A stretch of 52,500 nucleotides of DNA, taken from Strigamia acuminata. Its lineage: Eukaryota; Arthropoda; Chilopoda; Geophilomorpha; Linotaeniidae. The first letter of the stretch is position 1. Every line of letters starts with the position of its first letter. Shown here in pieces: positions 19,801 to 32,551 of this stretch. Below the pieces are notes generated by a model that saw only the letters and a program-made list of their open reading frames with translations, made no database searches and was not told the origin of the DNA. The DNA is taken from the NCBI GenBank assembly GCA_949358305.1, contig CASHSZ010000055.1:1-52500 (forward strand), written 5' to 3'. The position numbers and the translations under genes were made by a program.

Positions 19801-22800
19801 CCGTTGACGGGCCGTTAACGGGCCGTTAACGGGCCGTTACGGCGTAAATCGAAAAAATCAACAACCGACAACACGTACGTGAAAACGCGTACAACATTCA
19901 TAGACATTAATCTCGAATCCTGTTTTCGGTTTTGCCCCGTTAACGGGCCGTTAACGGGCCGTTAACGGGCCGTTAACGGCCCGTGCGGGCCGTTGCGGGA
20001 TCGTGACGGGACCGTCGACGGCCCGTTAACGGCCCGTGCGGGCCGTTGCGGGATCGTGACGGGACCGTCAGCGGCCCGTTAACGGCCCGTGCGGGCCGTT
20101 GCGGGATCGTGACGGGATCGTCGACGGCCCGTTAACGGCCCGTGCGGGCCGTTGCGGGATCGTGACGGGACCGTCAGCGGCCCGTTAACGGCCCGTGCGG
20201 GCCGTTGCGGGATCGTGACGGGATCGTCGACGGCCCGTTAACGGCCCGTGCGGGCCGTTGCGGGCCGTTGACGGGCCGTTGACGGGCCGTTAACGGGCCG
20301 TTAACGGGCCGTTACGGCGTGAATCGAAAAAATCAACAACCGACAACACGTACATGAAAACGCGTACAACATTCATAGACATTAATCTCGAATCCTGTTT
20401 TTGGTTTTACGCCGTTAACGGGCCGTTAACGGGCCGTTAACGGCCCGTTAACGGCCCGCGTGAGGTCGTACGGGCCGTCGGCGAGCCGAAGTCCGGGAAC
20501 GAAGGCCGTGACGGGATCGTGACGGGACCGTCAGCGGCCCGTTAACGGCCCGTGCGGGCCGTTGCGGGATCGTGACGGGATCGTCGACGGCCCGTTAACG
20601 GCCCGTGCGGGCCGTTGCGGGCCGTTGACGGGCCGTTGACGGGCCGTTAACGGGCCGTTAACGGGCCGTTACGGCGTAAATCGAAAAAATCAACAACCGA
20701 CAACACGTACGTGAAAACGCGTACAACATTCATAGACATTAATCTCGAATCCTGTTTTTGGTTTTACGCCGTTAACGGGCCGTTAACGGCCCGTTAACGG
20801 CCCGTTAACGGCCCGCACAGGCCGTGACGGGATCGTGACGGGACTGTCGGCGGCCCGTTAACGGCCCGCACGAGCCGTGACGGGATCGTGACGGGACCGT
20901 CGGCGGCCCGTTAACGGCCCGTACGGGCCGTTGCGGGATCGTGACGGGATCGTCGACGGCCCGTTAACGGCCCGTGCGGGCCGTTGCGGGATCGTGACGG
21001 GACCGTCAGCGGCCCGTTAACGGCCCGTGCGGGCCGTTGCGGGATCGTGACGGGATCGTCGACGGCCCGTTAACGGCCCGTGCGGGCCGTTGCGGGCCGT
21101 TGACGGGCCGTTGACGGGCCGTTAACGGGCCGTTAACGGGCCGTTACGGCGTGAATCGAAAAAATCAACAACCGACAACACGTACATGAAAACGCGTACA
21201 ACATTCATAGACATTAATCTCGAATCCTGTTTTTGGTTTTACGCCGTTAACGGGCCGTTAACGGGCCGTTAACGGCCCGTTAACGGCCCGCGTGAGGTCG
21301 TACGGGCCGTCGGCGAGCCGAAGTCCGGGAACGAAGGCCGTGACGGGATCGTGACGGGACCGTCAGCGGCCCGTTAACGGCCCGTGCGGGCCGTTGCGGG
21401 ATCGTGACGGGATCGTCGACGGCCCGTTAACGGCCCGTGCGGGCCGTTGCGGGCCGTTGACGGGCCGTTGACGGGCCGTTAACGGGCCGTTAACGGGCCG
21501 TTACGGCGTAAATCGAAAAAATCAACAACCGACAACACGTACGTGAAAACGCGTACAACATTCATAGACATTAATCTCGAATCCTGTTTTTGGTTTTACG
21601 CCGTTAACGGGCCGTTAACGGCCCGTTAACGGCCCGTTAACGGCCCGCACAGGCCGTGACGGGATCGTGACGGGACTGTCGGCGGCCCGTTAACGGCCCG
21701 CACGAGCCGTGACGGGATCGTGACGGGACCGTCGGCAGCCCGTTAACGGCCCGTACGGGCCGTTGCGGGATCGTGACGGGATCGTCGACGGCCCGTTAAC
21801 GGCCCGTGCGGGCCGTTGCGGGATCGTGACGGGACCGTCAGCGGCCCGTTAACGGCCCGTGCGGGCCGTTGCGGGATCGTGACGGGATCGTCGACGGCCC
21901 GTTAACGGCCCGTGCGGGCCGTTGCGGGCCGTTGACGGGCCGTTGACGGGCCGTTAACGGGCCGTTAACGGGCCGTTACGGCGTGAATCGAAAAAATCAA
22001 CAACCGACAACACGTACATGAAAACGCGTACAACATTCATAGACATTAATCTCGAATCCTGTTTTTGGTTTTACGCCGTTAACGGGCCGTTAACGGGCCG
22101 TTAACGGCCCGTTAACGGCCCGCGTGAGGTCGTACGGGCCGTCGGCGAGCCGAAGTCCGGGAACGAAGGCCGTGACGGGATCGTGACGGGACCGTCAGCG
22201 GCCCGTTAACGGCCCGTGCGGGCCGTTGCGGGATCGTGACGGGATCGTCGACGGCCCGTTAACGGCCCGTGCGGGCCGTTGCGGGCCGTTGACGGGCCGT
22301 TGACGGGCCGTTAACGGGCCGTTAACGGGCCGTTACGGCGTAAATCGAAAAAATCAACAACCGACAACACGTACGTGAAAACGCGTACAACATTCATAGA
22401 CATTAATCTCGAATCCTGTTTTTGGTTTTACGCCGTTAACGGGCCGTTAACGGCCCGTTAACGGCCCGTTAATGGCCCGCACAGGCCGTGACGGGATCGT
22501 GACGGGACTGTCGGCGGCCCGTTAACGGCCCGCACGAGCCGTGACGGGATCGTGACGGGACCGTCGGCAGCCCGTTAACGGCCCGTACGGGCCGTTGCGG
22601 GATCGTGACGGGATCGTCGACGGCCCGTTAACGGCCCGTGCGGGCCGTTGCGGGATCGTGACGGGACCGTCAGCGGCCCGTTAACGGCCCGTGCGGGCCG
22701 TTGCGGGATCGTGACGGGATCGTCGACGGCCCGTTAACGGCCCGTGCGGGCCGTTGCGGGCCGTTGACGGGCCGTTGACGGGCCGTTAACGGGCCGTTAA

Positions 22801-23900
22801 CGGGCCGTTACGGCGTGAATCGAAAAAATCAACAACCGACAACACGTACATGAAAACGCGTACAACATTCATAGACATTAATCTCGAATCCTGTTTTTGG
22901 TTTTACGCCGTTAACGGGCCGTTAACGGGCCGTTAACGGCCCGTTAACGGCCCGCGTGAGGTCGTACGGGCCGTCGGCGAGCCGAAGTCCGGGAACGAAG
23001 GCCGTGACGGGATCGTGACGGGACCGTCAGCGGCCCGTTAACGGCCCGTGCGGGCCGTTGCGGGATCGTGACGGGATCGTCGACGGCCCGTTAACGGCCC
23101 GTGCGGGCCGTTGCGGGCCGTTGACGGGCCGTTGACGGGCCGTTAACGGGCCGTTAACGGGCCGTTACGGCGTAAATCGAAAAAATCAACAACCGACAAC
23201 ACGTACGTGAAAACGCGTACAACATTCATAGACATTAATCTCGAATCCTGTTTTTGGTTTTACGCCGTTAACGGGCCGTTAACGGCCCGTTAACGGCCCG
23301 TTAACGGCCCGCACAGGCCGTGACGGGATCGTGACGGGACTGTCGGCGGCCCGTTAACGGCCCGCACGAGCCGTGACGGGATCGTGACGGGACCGTCGGC
23401 AGCCCGTTAACGGCCCGTACGACTCCATGCGGGCCGTTGACGGGATCGTGACGGGACCGTCGGCAGCCCGTTAACGGCCCGCACGGGCCGTGACGGGATC
23501 GTGACGGGACCGTCGGCGGCCCGTTAACGGCCCGCACGAGCCGTGACGGGATCGTGACGGGACCGTCGGCAGCCCGTTAACGGCCCGCACGGGCCGTGAC
23601 GGGATCGTGACGGGACCGTCGGCGGCCCGTTAACGGCCCGCACGAGCCGTGACGGGATCGTGACGGGACCGTCGGCGGCCCGTTAACGGCTTGTACGGGC
23701 CGTTACGGGATCGTGACGGGACCGTCGGCGGCCCGTTAACGGCTCGCACGGGCCGTTAACGGGGTCGTTACGGGACCGTCGGCGGCCCGTGCGGCGGCCT
23801 CGCCAACCTCGTGCGGCCCGTTAACGGCCCGTACGGGCCGTTACGGGGCCGTTGCGGGATCGTCGGCGGCCCGTTAACGGCCCGCACGGGACAACGGGCG
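13871..23900 (+). repeat. GC-rich satellite block 1 with higher-order structure
   Basis: About 10 kb built on the perfect palindrome GGCCGTTAACGGCC and 11-bp steps of GGGCCGTTAAC, with longer subunits of the type GGGATCGTGACGGGACCGTC. About 24 copies of a ~95-bp AT-rich segment (with CAACAACCGACAAC and ATTCATAGACATTAATC) punctuate it, at spacings near 358 or 473 bp. Two variants of that segment are mixed: GTGAATCG...ACGTACATG and GTAAATCG...ACGTACGTG. From 23,290 to 23,900 it decays to simple ~50-bp subunits. No gene is present. Confidence 0.95.
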
Positions 23901-24174
23901 CCAACGAGCGCCGGTAGTCCCGGTAATTTGTTTCAAAATAAATATTTGTCACCGTCTCCCCTCCCTCCTCCTCCTCCCCCTCCTCTCCCTCTCGAGGCCA
24001 GACACGGCCGCTCCAAAATACGAACCACGACGATGCCTCCGTACCGATAGACCGAGTGGGTCGCGCGACAGACAATGCGCGCAAACTACCGTCGGCGCAC
24101 GGTGTGCACGGCGCAACACCACGGAAGTAACTACCGGTGCGCCCCTCGTGCGTGCGAGGCAACCCCGAGCTCGC
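23901..24174. other. Unique spacer between satellite block 1 and the second TTAA-headed repeat
   Basis: Contains a polypyrimidine run (about 23,955-23,993) and otherwise unique GC-rich sequence. No gene or repeat recognised. Confidence 0.4.
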
Positions 24175-25000
24175 TTAACCTTGGGGTATGTGTGCGGATT
24201 TTGTCGGGGGCGAAAGGGTCCCGCTTTTTAACATTACGGCGGCCTATACGTTGTTTCGTTGATCGCGACTGCGATGCGGAATTTGCGGATGTTGTTTTGG
24301 CCGAGTAGTTCGTGCGACCGAGCGCGTTTTGTTCGTTGCTTTTCGGTGTTCGGTGGGTTTTGTGACCGGTCAAGGGTTTCGCTAAAACGTGGTTTTTGAG
24401 TACGGGGGGGAGGGGGGGGATCGGGTCGCGTGCTCCGAAAGCGCCGCGACGCGCCGTGACTTGGGCCAAAAACGACCCGGTCGGAAACCGGGTCCCGGGC
24501 TTCGTCGAGGCGTGGTCCCGATCGGGACAAACTCTTCCGGAAAATGTCCGGTGGAATGTTGAGAGTGTCGATGGACGACGTTCGAGTTTATATCGTAAGT
24601 AAGTAAGTATCTGACAAAACTTGCACAGAATTTTGTCAACATTTGATAAATTTCCACAGAATTTAACGTTGTTTTGCTAAAACCTGCGGAAACGTGTCTA
24701 GTCGGGCAGAAACGTCTCGTAAAATGTTGCTGAAATTCCGTGGAAATTTGTCAAAAATTGACAAAAGTTGGTGACCGACCCACATCGCGTTGCGGCGCGG
24801 TCGGAGCACGCGACCCGATCCCCCCCCCCCCCCCTCCCCCCGTCCCCAAAAAACCACGCCTCGAGGAACCCCGAGGTTCGGTTTCCGACCGGGTCGCCTC
24901 TTGATCCGACTCGGGGCGCGTCACGGCGCGGTCGGAGGACGGCCCTCGCCCCCAAAAACCACACTCCGGGTCACGTGGTCTCGCACTCGACTTTTTCAGT
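24175..25000 (+). repeat. TTAACCTT-headed repeat, copy 2, with hairpin unit and edge cassette
   Basis: Near-identical to 12,928-13,870 but without the 126-bp tandem duplication. Order: TTAA head, a G-rich segment, a hairpin unit (24,612-24,780), C-homopolymer, then the ~95-bp edge cassette (24,906-25,000). The same order in two places shows the whole ~0.85-kb block was duplicated together. Confidence 0.75.
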
Positions 25001-25807
25001 TTTCCCGTTTTCGGCCCGTTACGGCCAAGGACCGTAACGGGTCGAAAACGGGCCGCAACGGGTCGAAAACGGCCGCAACGGGTCGAAAACGGCCCGCACG
25101 GGCCGTTAACGGGCCGCCGACGGTCCCGTCACAATCCCGTAACGGCTCGCACGGGCCGTTAACGGGCCGCCGACGGTCCCGTCACGATCCCGTAACGGCT
25201 CGCACGGGCCGTTAACGGGCCGCCGACGGTTCCGTAACTATCCCGTAACGGCCCGCACGGGCCGTTAACGGGCCGCCGACGATCCCGTCACGACCCCGTA
25301 ACGGCCCGTACGACCTCATGCGGGCCGTTAACGGGCCGTTAACGGGCCGTTAACGGCCCGTTAACGGCGTAAAACCAAAAACAGGATTCGAGATTAATGT
25401 CTATGAATGTTGTACGCGTTTTCATGTACGTGTTGTCGGTTGTTGATTTTTTCGATTTACACCGTCACGGCCCGTTAACGGCCCGTTAACGGCCCGTTAA
25501 CGGCCCGTTACGATCCCGTAACGGCCCGCACGGGCCGTTAACGGGCCGCCGACGGTCCCGTCACGATCCCGTAACGGCCCGCACGGGCCGTTAACGGGCC
25601 GCCGACGGTCCCGTCACGGTCCCGTAACGGCTCGCACGGGCCGTTAACGGGCCGCCGACGGTCCCGTCACGGTCCCGTAACGGCCTTCGTTCCCGGACTT
25701 CGGCTCGCCGACGGCCCGTGCGACCTCATGCGGGCCGCTAACGGGCCGTCAACGGGCCGTTAACGGCCCGTTTTCGACCCGCTACGGCCCGTCACGGCCT
25801 GTTGGCC
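25001..25807 (-). repeat. Satellite block 2, inverted orientation
   Basis: Same palindromic satellite as block 1, but the AT-rich segment (25,375-25,460) is reverse-complemented. It begins at a direct edge cassette and ends at an inverted one (25,808-25,885), giving a foldback layout. Confidence 0.9.
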
Positions 25808-25879
25808 GTGCGACCCGTGACTCGGAGTGTGGTTTTTGGGGACGAGGGCCGTCCTCCGGCCGCGCCGCGACGCGCCGCG

Positions 25880-28800
25880 GGTCGGACAAGAAACGACCCG
25901 GTCGGAAACCGAACCTCAGTGTCCAATCGGGCAGAAATTGTGCGAAAGTTTAACCAAAAATGGCCAAAAGTCGGTGCAAGTTTTGCACGCAACAAACGTC
26001 CGATGTGACAGTGCCCATGCGGGTTGGACGTGCATGTGGGCGCGTGTGGGCGCTCGATTTACCGGCCCGTTGGACGAGTTAAACCAAAATTTCCCAATAT
26101 CTTGCATAAATTTAAAGAAGATTTGACAGATTTCCAGATTTTAAGCGATGTTTTACATAAGTCCGTCCCATTGCTGAAATTCCGTGAAAATTTGTCAAAA
26201 ATTGACAAAAGTCTGTGCAAATTTAGTCAGAAATAGGAAACAAAAAATTTAAAATTCGTCCAACGCGCCAGTAAATCGAGCGCGCCCATGGACAGTGCGC
26301 CGGCGGGAGCCCCGGCCGTCCTCTCTCTCTCTCTCTCTCGGCCGCCAAGGCTCGCCCCTCCGCCCGTCGGCGGGAGCCCCGACCGTCCCCCCTCTCTCTT
26401 TCGGCCGCCAAAGGATCGCCCCTCCGCTCGTCACAGATTTTTGTCAATATTTGATGAATTTCAACAGATTTTCAGCAATATTTTACAGGACATTTCTGCT
26501 CTTTTGGATACATTTTCAAAGGTTTTATTGCTAAAATTCTGGGGAAATTTATCAAATATTGACAAAAAATCGATGCAAGTTTTGTCAGAAATTGATAAAA
26601 TCTTCTTAAACTCGTCCAACGCGCCGGCGAGTGCACATGCGGGGACAGTGGGCACGTCCAGCCCGCGTGCACACTGTCAGATCGGGCGGTTTCGGGCACA
26701 GTTTGATCCGGGCAAATATCTAGCAAAACTTGCACCGATTTTTTGTCAATTTTAGACAAATTTCAGCGATATTTTACGAGACATTTCTGCTCGATTGGAC
26801 ACATTTCCAGGGGTTTTTTGTAAAACATTGATAAAATTCCGTGGAAATTTATCAAATATTGGCAAAATTCGGTGCTAATTTTGTCAAAAATTAGGAAAAA
26901 AAAAATTTTCAAAACTTGTCCAACGTGCCGGTAAATCGAGCGCCCACATGCCTAGATAGTGCACGCCCAACCCGCCAAGGCTCGCCCCTCCGCCCGTCGG
27001 CGGGAGCCCCGGCCGTCCCCTCTCTCTCTCTTTCTCTCTCTCTCTCGGGCGCCCGGAGCTCGCCCCTCCGCCCGTCACCGACTTTTGACACAATTTTTGA
27101 TGAAATTCAACGGAATTTTAGCAACGTTTTACAAAAAACCTGTGGAAATGTGTCCAACCGGGCAGAAATGTGTCGTAAAATGTTGCCGAAATTCTGTGAA
27201 AATTTGTCACAAATTGCCAAAAGTCGGTGCAAGTATTGCTAGATTTGGGCGCATCAAACTGTGCCGAGATCTGACAGTGTCCACGCGGTTTTGAAGCGCC
27301 CACTGTCGACGCACGTGGGCGCTCAATTTACCGGCGCGTTGGACGAGTTTTGAAAAAAGTTTTTTCCTAATTTCTGACAAAACTTGCACCGAATTTTGTC
27401 AATATGTGATAAATTTCCATGGATTTTAAGCAATGTTTTACAGAAGTCCGTCCCATCGGGCAGAAATGTCTCGTAAAATGTCGCTGAAATTCTGTGGAAA
27501 TTTGTTAAAAAATTCCCACAAGTCGGTGCAACTTTTGCACGCATCAAACTGTGCCCCGAGAGTCCACGCGTGTGCCCGATCTGACAGTGTCCACGCGGGT
27601 TGGACGTGCGCATGTGGGCGCGCGATTTACTGGCCTCCAACTCATCAATTAAAGCTCTCATGCAGCGCAACGAATCATCTGAAGAGCGCTAGTGAATTCA
27701 AAAAATGGCGACAGAAAAATTAAAAACACGTCTAATTTATTCGACTCAAGAACACGAACTAAATTGTCCAGATACTAGTCTACAATAGAAAATGCGGGAG
27801 TGCAACAATTGAAATTGCACGCGCTCAAAACAATTAGCAAAATAAAATCATATAAAACATCGAGACTGACGTAACTAGAATCACACGATCGTCGACGAGA
27901 GTCCACGCATGTGCGTGCGCGATGTACTCGTGTGGCCACGTGTTAAACGTGGGCACGACGCGCAAGAACCGTACACACCGAGTCAAGGAACCACTAAAAA
28001 GACAAAACGAATTAAACACATGTCTAATGCAAAAACAATTAACAATAAAACTGTGCCCGAAACCGCCCGATCTGACAATGTCCACGCGGGTTGGACGTGT
28101 AAAACATCGCTTAAAATCTGTGGAAATCAGTCAAATGTTCTTAAAAATCGGTGCAAGTTATGCAAAATATTGGGAAAATTTTGTTTAACTCGTCCAACGC
28201 GCCGGTAAATCGAGCGCCCACACGTGCCCACATGCGTGAACAGTGCACTCGCCCTCTCGCCCCGTCGGCGTAGGCGCCGGCCGTCCGCCCTCTCTCTCTC
28301 TCTCTCTCTTCCGCTCGGGAATCGCCCTTCCGCCCGTCACCGAATTTTGTCAATATCTGATAAATTTCTACAGAATTGCAGCAACATTATACGGGATATT
28401 TCTGCCCTTTTGGATGGGGCTTCTGTAAAACATTGCTTAAAATCTGTGTAAATTTATTAAATGTCGTTAAAAATCGTTGCAAGTTTTGTCAGATTTTGGA
28501 GAATTTTTTTAGAACTCGTCCAACGCGCCAGTAAATCACGCGCCCACGTGCGTGGACAGTGCGCCCCGCGTGGACACTGTCAGGTCGGGCACACTCGTGG
28601 ACTCTCGGGGCACACGGTTTGATGCGTCCAAAAAAATTGCACCGACTTTTGACAATTTGTGATAAATTTCCAAGTAATTTCAGCAATATTTTGCGAGACA
28701 TTTCTGCCCGATTGGATACATTTCCACAGGTTTTTGTAAAACATTGCTAAAATTCGGTGGAAATCTATCAAATGTTGCCACAATTCGGTGCAAGTTTTGC

Positions 28801-29110
28801 GAGATTTGCTCGCATCAAACTGTGCCCGAAAATGCCCGACTTGACAGTGTCCACGCGGGTTGGACGCGCCCAGCACTGTCCAAGCACGTGGGCGCGTGTG
28901 GGCGCTCGATTTATCGGCGCGTTGGACTAGTTTTAAAAAAATTTTCCCAATTTCTGACAAAATTCGCACCGAATTTTTGCAATTTTTGATAAATTAACAC
29001 AGAATTTCAGCAATGTTTTAAACAAGTCCGTCCAATCGGGCAGAAATGTCTCGTAAAATGTTGCTGAAATTCCGTGAAAATCTGTCAAAAATTGACAAAA
29101 GTTGGTGACC
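25880..29110. repeat. Array of ~170-bp long-hairpin repeats with GC-rich linkers
   Basis: At least eight units, each an imperfect inverted repeat: ...GTCAATATTTGATAAATTTCC...GCAATGTTTTAC, loop with TCGGGCAGAAA, then the complementary arm ending AAATTGACAAAA. Units lie near 26,085; 26,425; 26,715; 27,075; 27,365; 28,330; 28,635 and 28,950. Linkers share GACAGTGTCCACGCGGGTTGG and CGTCCAACGCGCCGGTAAATCG and some carry short CT runs. Short open frames here read across the repeats in all directions and are not genes. Confidence 0.8.
27650..28070. other. AT-richer unique interruption in the hairpin array
   Basis: About 400 bases without hairpin-repeat similarity, splitting the array. It contains no convincing ORF. 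The edges run straight into CACGCGGGTTGG-type linkers, as if inserted or retained from older sequence. Confidence 0.4.
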
Positions 29111-29205
29111 GACCCGCGGCGCGTCACGGCGCGGTCGGAGGACGGCCCTCGTCCCCAAAAACCACACTCCGGGTCACGTGGTCTCGCACTCGACTTTTTC
29201 AGTTT

Positions 29206-29934
29206 TCCCGTTTTCGGCCCGTTACGGCCAAGGACCGTAACGGGTCGAAAACGGGCCGCAACGGGTCGAAAACGGCCGCAACGGGTCGAAAACGGCCCGC
29301 ACGGGCCGTTAACGGGCCGCCGACGGTCCCGTCACGATCCCGTAACGGCTCGCACGGGCCGTTAACGGGCCGCCGACGGTCCCGTCACGATCCCGTAACG
29401 GCTCGCACGGGCCGTTAACGGGCCGCCGACGGTCCCGTCACGATCCCGTAACGGCTCGCACGGGCCGTTAACGGGCCGCCGACGGTCCCGTCACGATCCC
29501 GTAACGGCCCGTACGACCTCATGCGGGCCGTTAACGGGCCGTTAACGGGCCGTTAACGGCCCGTTAACGGCGTAAAACCAAAAACAGGATTCGAGATTAA
29601 TGTCTATGAATGTTGTACGCGTTTTCACGTACGTGTTGTCGGTTGTTGATTTTTTCGATTTACACCGTCACGGCCCGTTAACGGCCCGTTAACGGCCCGT
29701 CAACGGCCCGTCAACGGCCCGTCAACGGCCCGCATGGGCCCGCACGGGCCGTTAACGGGCCGCCGACGGTCCCGTCACGATCCCGTAACGGTCCGCACGG
29801 GCCGTTAACGGGCCGCCGACGGTCCCGTCACGATCCCGTAACGGCCCGTACAAGCCGTTAACGGGCCGCCGACGGTCCCGTCACGATCCCGTAACGGCCC
29901 GTCATGATCCCGTAACGGGAAAACTGAGAGAGTC
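29206..29934 (-). repeat. Satellite block 3, inverted orientation
   Basis: Copy of block 2 in layout and nearly in sequence at its left half. It contains one inverted AT-rich segment (29,575-29,660). It is bounded by a direct edge cassette on the left and an inverted cassette on the right. Confidence 0.9.
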
Positions 29935-30285
29935 GGGTGCGAGACCACGTGACCCGGAGTGTGGTTTTTGGGGGCGAGGGCCGTCCTTCGACCGCGCCGT
30001 GACGCGCCCCGGGTCGGATCAAGAGGCGACCCGGTCGGAAACCGAACCTCGGGGTTCCTCGAGGCGTGGTTTTTTGGGGACGGGGGGAGGGGGGGATCGG
30101 GTCGCGTGCTCCGACCGCGCCGCAACGCGCCGTGGGTCGGTCACCAACCTTTGTCAATATTTTATAAATTTCCACGGAATTTCAGCAATGTTTTACATAA
30201 GTCCGTCAAATCGGGCAGAAATATCCCGTACAATGTCGCTGCAATTCTGTGGAAATTTATCAGATATTGACAAAATTCGGTGACG
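29918..30285 (-). repeat. Inverted satellite-edge arm plus hairpin unit
   Basis: Reverse complement of the arm at 13,650-13,890, including the G-homopolymer, the CTCGAGGCGTGG segment and the cassette, then a hairpin unit (30,140-30,285). This is the only full-length inverted partner of the long arm. Confidence 0.8.
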
Positions 30286-30584
<299 letters not shown>

Positions 30585-30591
30585 TCGCTAG

Positions 30592-30993
30592 TTGCGTCGA
30601 GGGGGTGCGTCTGCGCGACCACCGCCGCCGCCGCCGCCACCGACACCGAGTGAAAAGAAGAGCGAGGAGACGGCGCTGGAGGCGATGGTCGAGAAGATGA
30701 TGGCGAGGACGGAGGCAAAATTGGAAGCGATGCTGGCGAGAACGGAGGAACGATTCGAGAACATGTTGGAGAGGGTGGAGAAGAAGTGGATGGGAGCGAT
30801 GGCCGATGATACGGAGCCGGTGGACGACGAAGGCGACGACAAAGGGGCGACCGGTGGTAAAGGTGGCGAGGAGAGGACCGGCGGCGACGGCGGCGACGAC
30901 GACGACGACAGCCACTCTTCGATTCTAATTATTCATTCATTCATTCATTCATTTATGTATTTATTTATTTATTTATTTCCCCGTGGACCGTAA
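30592..30993 (+). pseudogene. Acidic coiled-coil gene, left copy, decayed
   Basis: Homologous to the last exon of the gene at 43,855-44,488: the start RRGGASARP, a Pro run, EKKSE, a heptad-like segment (ARTEAKLEAMLARTEERFENMLERVEKK) and an acidic Asp/Glu tail match in order. It starts right after TTCGCTAG, a splice acceptor. The upstream exon is missing and CT microsatellite lies in its place. Around the shared SS-I ending the stop has been lost, so the frame runs about 20 further codons into ATTC/ATTT repeats. An altered but used gene cannot be excluded. Confidence 0.6.
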
Positions 30994-30999
30994 ACGAGT

Positions 31000-31070
31000 G
31001 GTTTACAATATTTTTTTTTTTTATTTTTTTTATATTTTTAAGACTGAAGAATAAAGTCTGATTATTGTAT

Positions 31071-31109
<39 letters not shown>

Positions 31110-31240
31110 TACATTTGTACATTCAAAAGTTAAAAATAAAAATTTCAAAAATTACAAAATTACAAAATTACAAAATTACAAAATTACAAAATTAACAAAA
31201 ATTAACAAAAATTAACAAAAATTAAAAGAAAAGGAGAGAA
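31000..31240. repeat. AT-rich stretch with (ATTT)n and (ACAAAATT)-like microsatellites
   Basis: Poly-T, (ATTT)n at 31,065-31,112 and a tandem ACAAAATT-type run at 31,150-31,225. It corresponds in position to 44,500-44,830 in the right copy. No gene seen. Confidence 0.7.
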
Positions 31241-31284
31241 GAGACGACGATGGTGGTGGTGGTGGTGGTGGTGGTGGTTTAGGT

Positions 31285-31315
<31 letters not shown>

Positions 31316-31375
31316 GCGACTACATCAACACAGTGGAGTTTCTGGCACGACGACGGAGCCTGCGCGCGCCCATCC
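31240..31375 (-). pseudogene. Remnant of the 3' end of the Ala-rich minus-strand gene
   Basis: GATGGTGGTGG...TCTGGCACGACGACGGAGCCTGCGCGCGC matches the stop-codon region of the gene at 44,879-45,615, followed at once by the repeat that in the right copy lies beyond that gene. The rest of the gene is absent, pointing to one internal deletion. Confidence 0.5.
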
Positions 31376-31379
31376 CCAC

Positions 31380-31815
31380 CGCAAGCGCGAAATCCAGTGA
31401 CAAAATTTGGAAAATGCGACCACGGAGATTGGGCGAGTAGGTTTTCGCGCGCCCTCCCGACACACCGTGGAAATAAAAATAGAAACATGTAAACGAAAAT
31501 AAAAAACGAGAATGAAAATAAAGATGAGAACGGTAAATGAAAATAAAAAAATAAAACGAAGAAATAAAAGGAGAGCCGAATCTTTCGACTCCCCCCCACC
31601 CTCCCGCAACCTCGCGGGAGAGTGTTCACCATCACTATCTGAAACGAAGAAGGGACCAAACTGAAACGGCACAATGTATGGCAATGTCAATGGAATGCGT
31701 GTTTGACAATACAGCTTTGCCAGAAACGAAAACTCGCGGGAGCGGGATTCGAACCCTCGATCCACAACTCCGTACGGCAGGTAACTCTGCCCGCTCGGCC
31801 ACCCGGGCCCGGAGA
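31380..31815 (-). repeat. tRNA-derived short repeat (SINE-like), copy a
   Basis: On the minus strand a tRNA-like head (31,735-31,812) has an A-box-like TGGCCGAGCGGGC and a B-box GGTTCGAATCC, followed by a shared body (TTTGTCAAACACGC, CTCTCCCGCGAGGTTGCGGG, AAAGATTCGGCTC). The same body and head recur at 46,020-46,533. RNA polymerase III transcription is implied by the boxes. Confidence 0.65.
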
Positions 31816-32010
31816 CAAAGCGTCGCTATTTTCGATGACGACGTTTGTCGTTATTACTAATCATTATCGGTTATTGATTATTAATCGTCGATTATTAATT
31901 AATTATTGATTATTAATTATTAGTTGTCAGTTATTGCCATTATTAGTGTCGTTTATTCATTAATCTTTTTCGCGTCACCGGTCGACCGACATGCTCTAGC
32001 GTCACATCTC

Positions 32011-32123
<113 letters not shown>

Positions 32124-32344
32124 TGTGAGTGAGTGCACTTTTCCCGACCACGCGACGTCTGCGTTTTGCGACCAACTTCGTTCGACGACCGACAGACATT
32201 TATCCATTCATACATACATACATACATACATACATACATACATACATACATACATACACAACGTGGTAAGTTTCTCCAACGCTATTACCGCGACAACCAT
32301 TTCGTTCTCGTCAGTCGGCGTCAACTTTTCGTTCCGTTTTTCAG

Positions 32345-32512
32345 ATGGAACCGAACCGCGAACGAAACGAGGATCCGAGATGGCCGCCCATTCCCGTCGT
32401 CACGGTGAGCGCGTTTATTTTCTTCGACGTGTCACGTCGCCCCGCTTAAAATTTTGCTTTCAGGTTGACATCACCGACGACGACGAAGAAGACGGCAATG
32501 GCGCTGTCGTTG

Positions 32513-32551
<39 letters not shown>

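Noticed and set aside
14100-23300. Regular spacing of the satellite suggested a CRISPR array
   Set aside because: The spacers are not unique and the genome is eukaryotic; it is a higher-order satellite.
31735-31812. Functional tRNA gene
   Set aside because: A and B boxes fit, but the T-stem is imperfect, no anticodon arm folds well, and the sequence is one of several copies joined to a repeat body.
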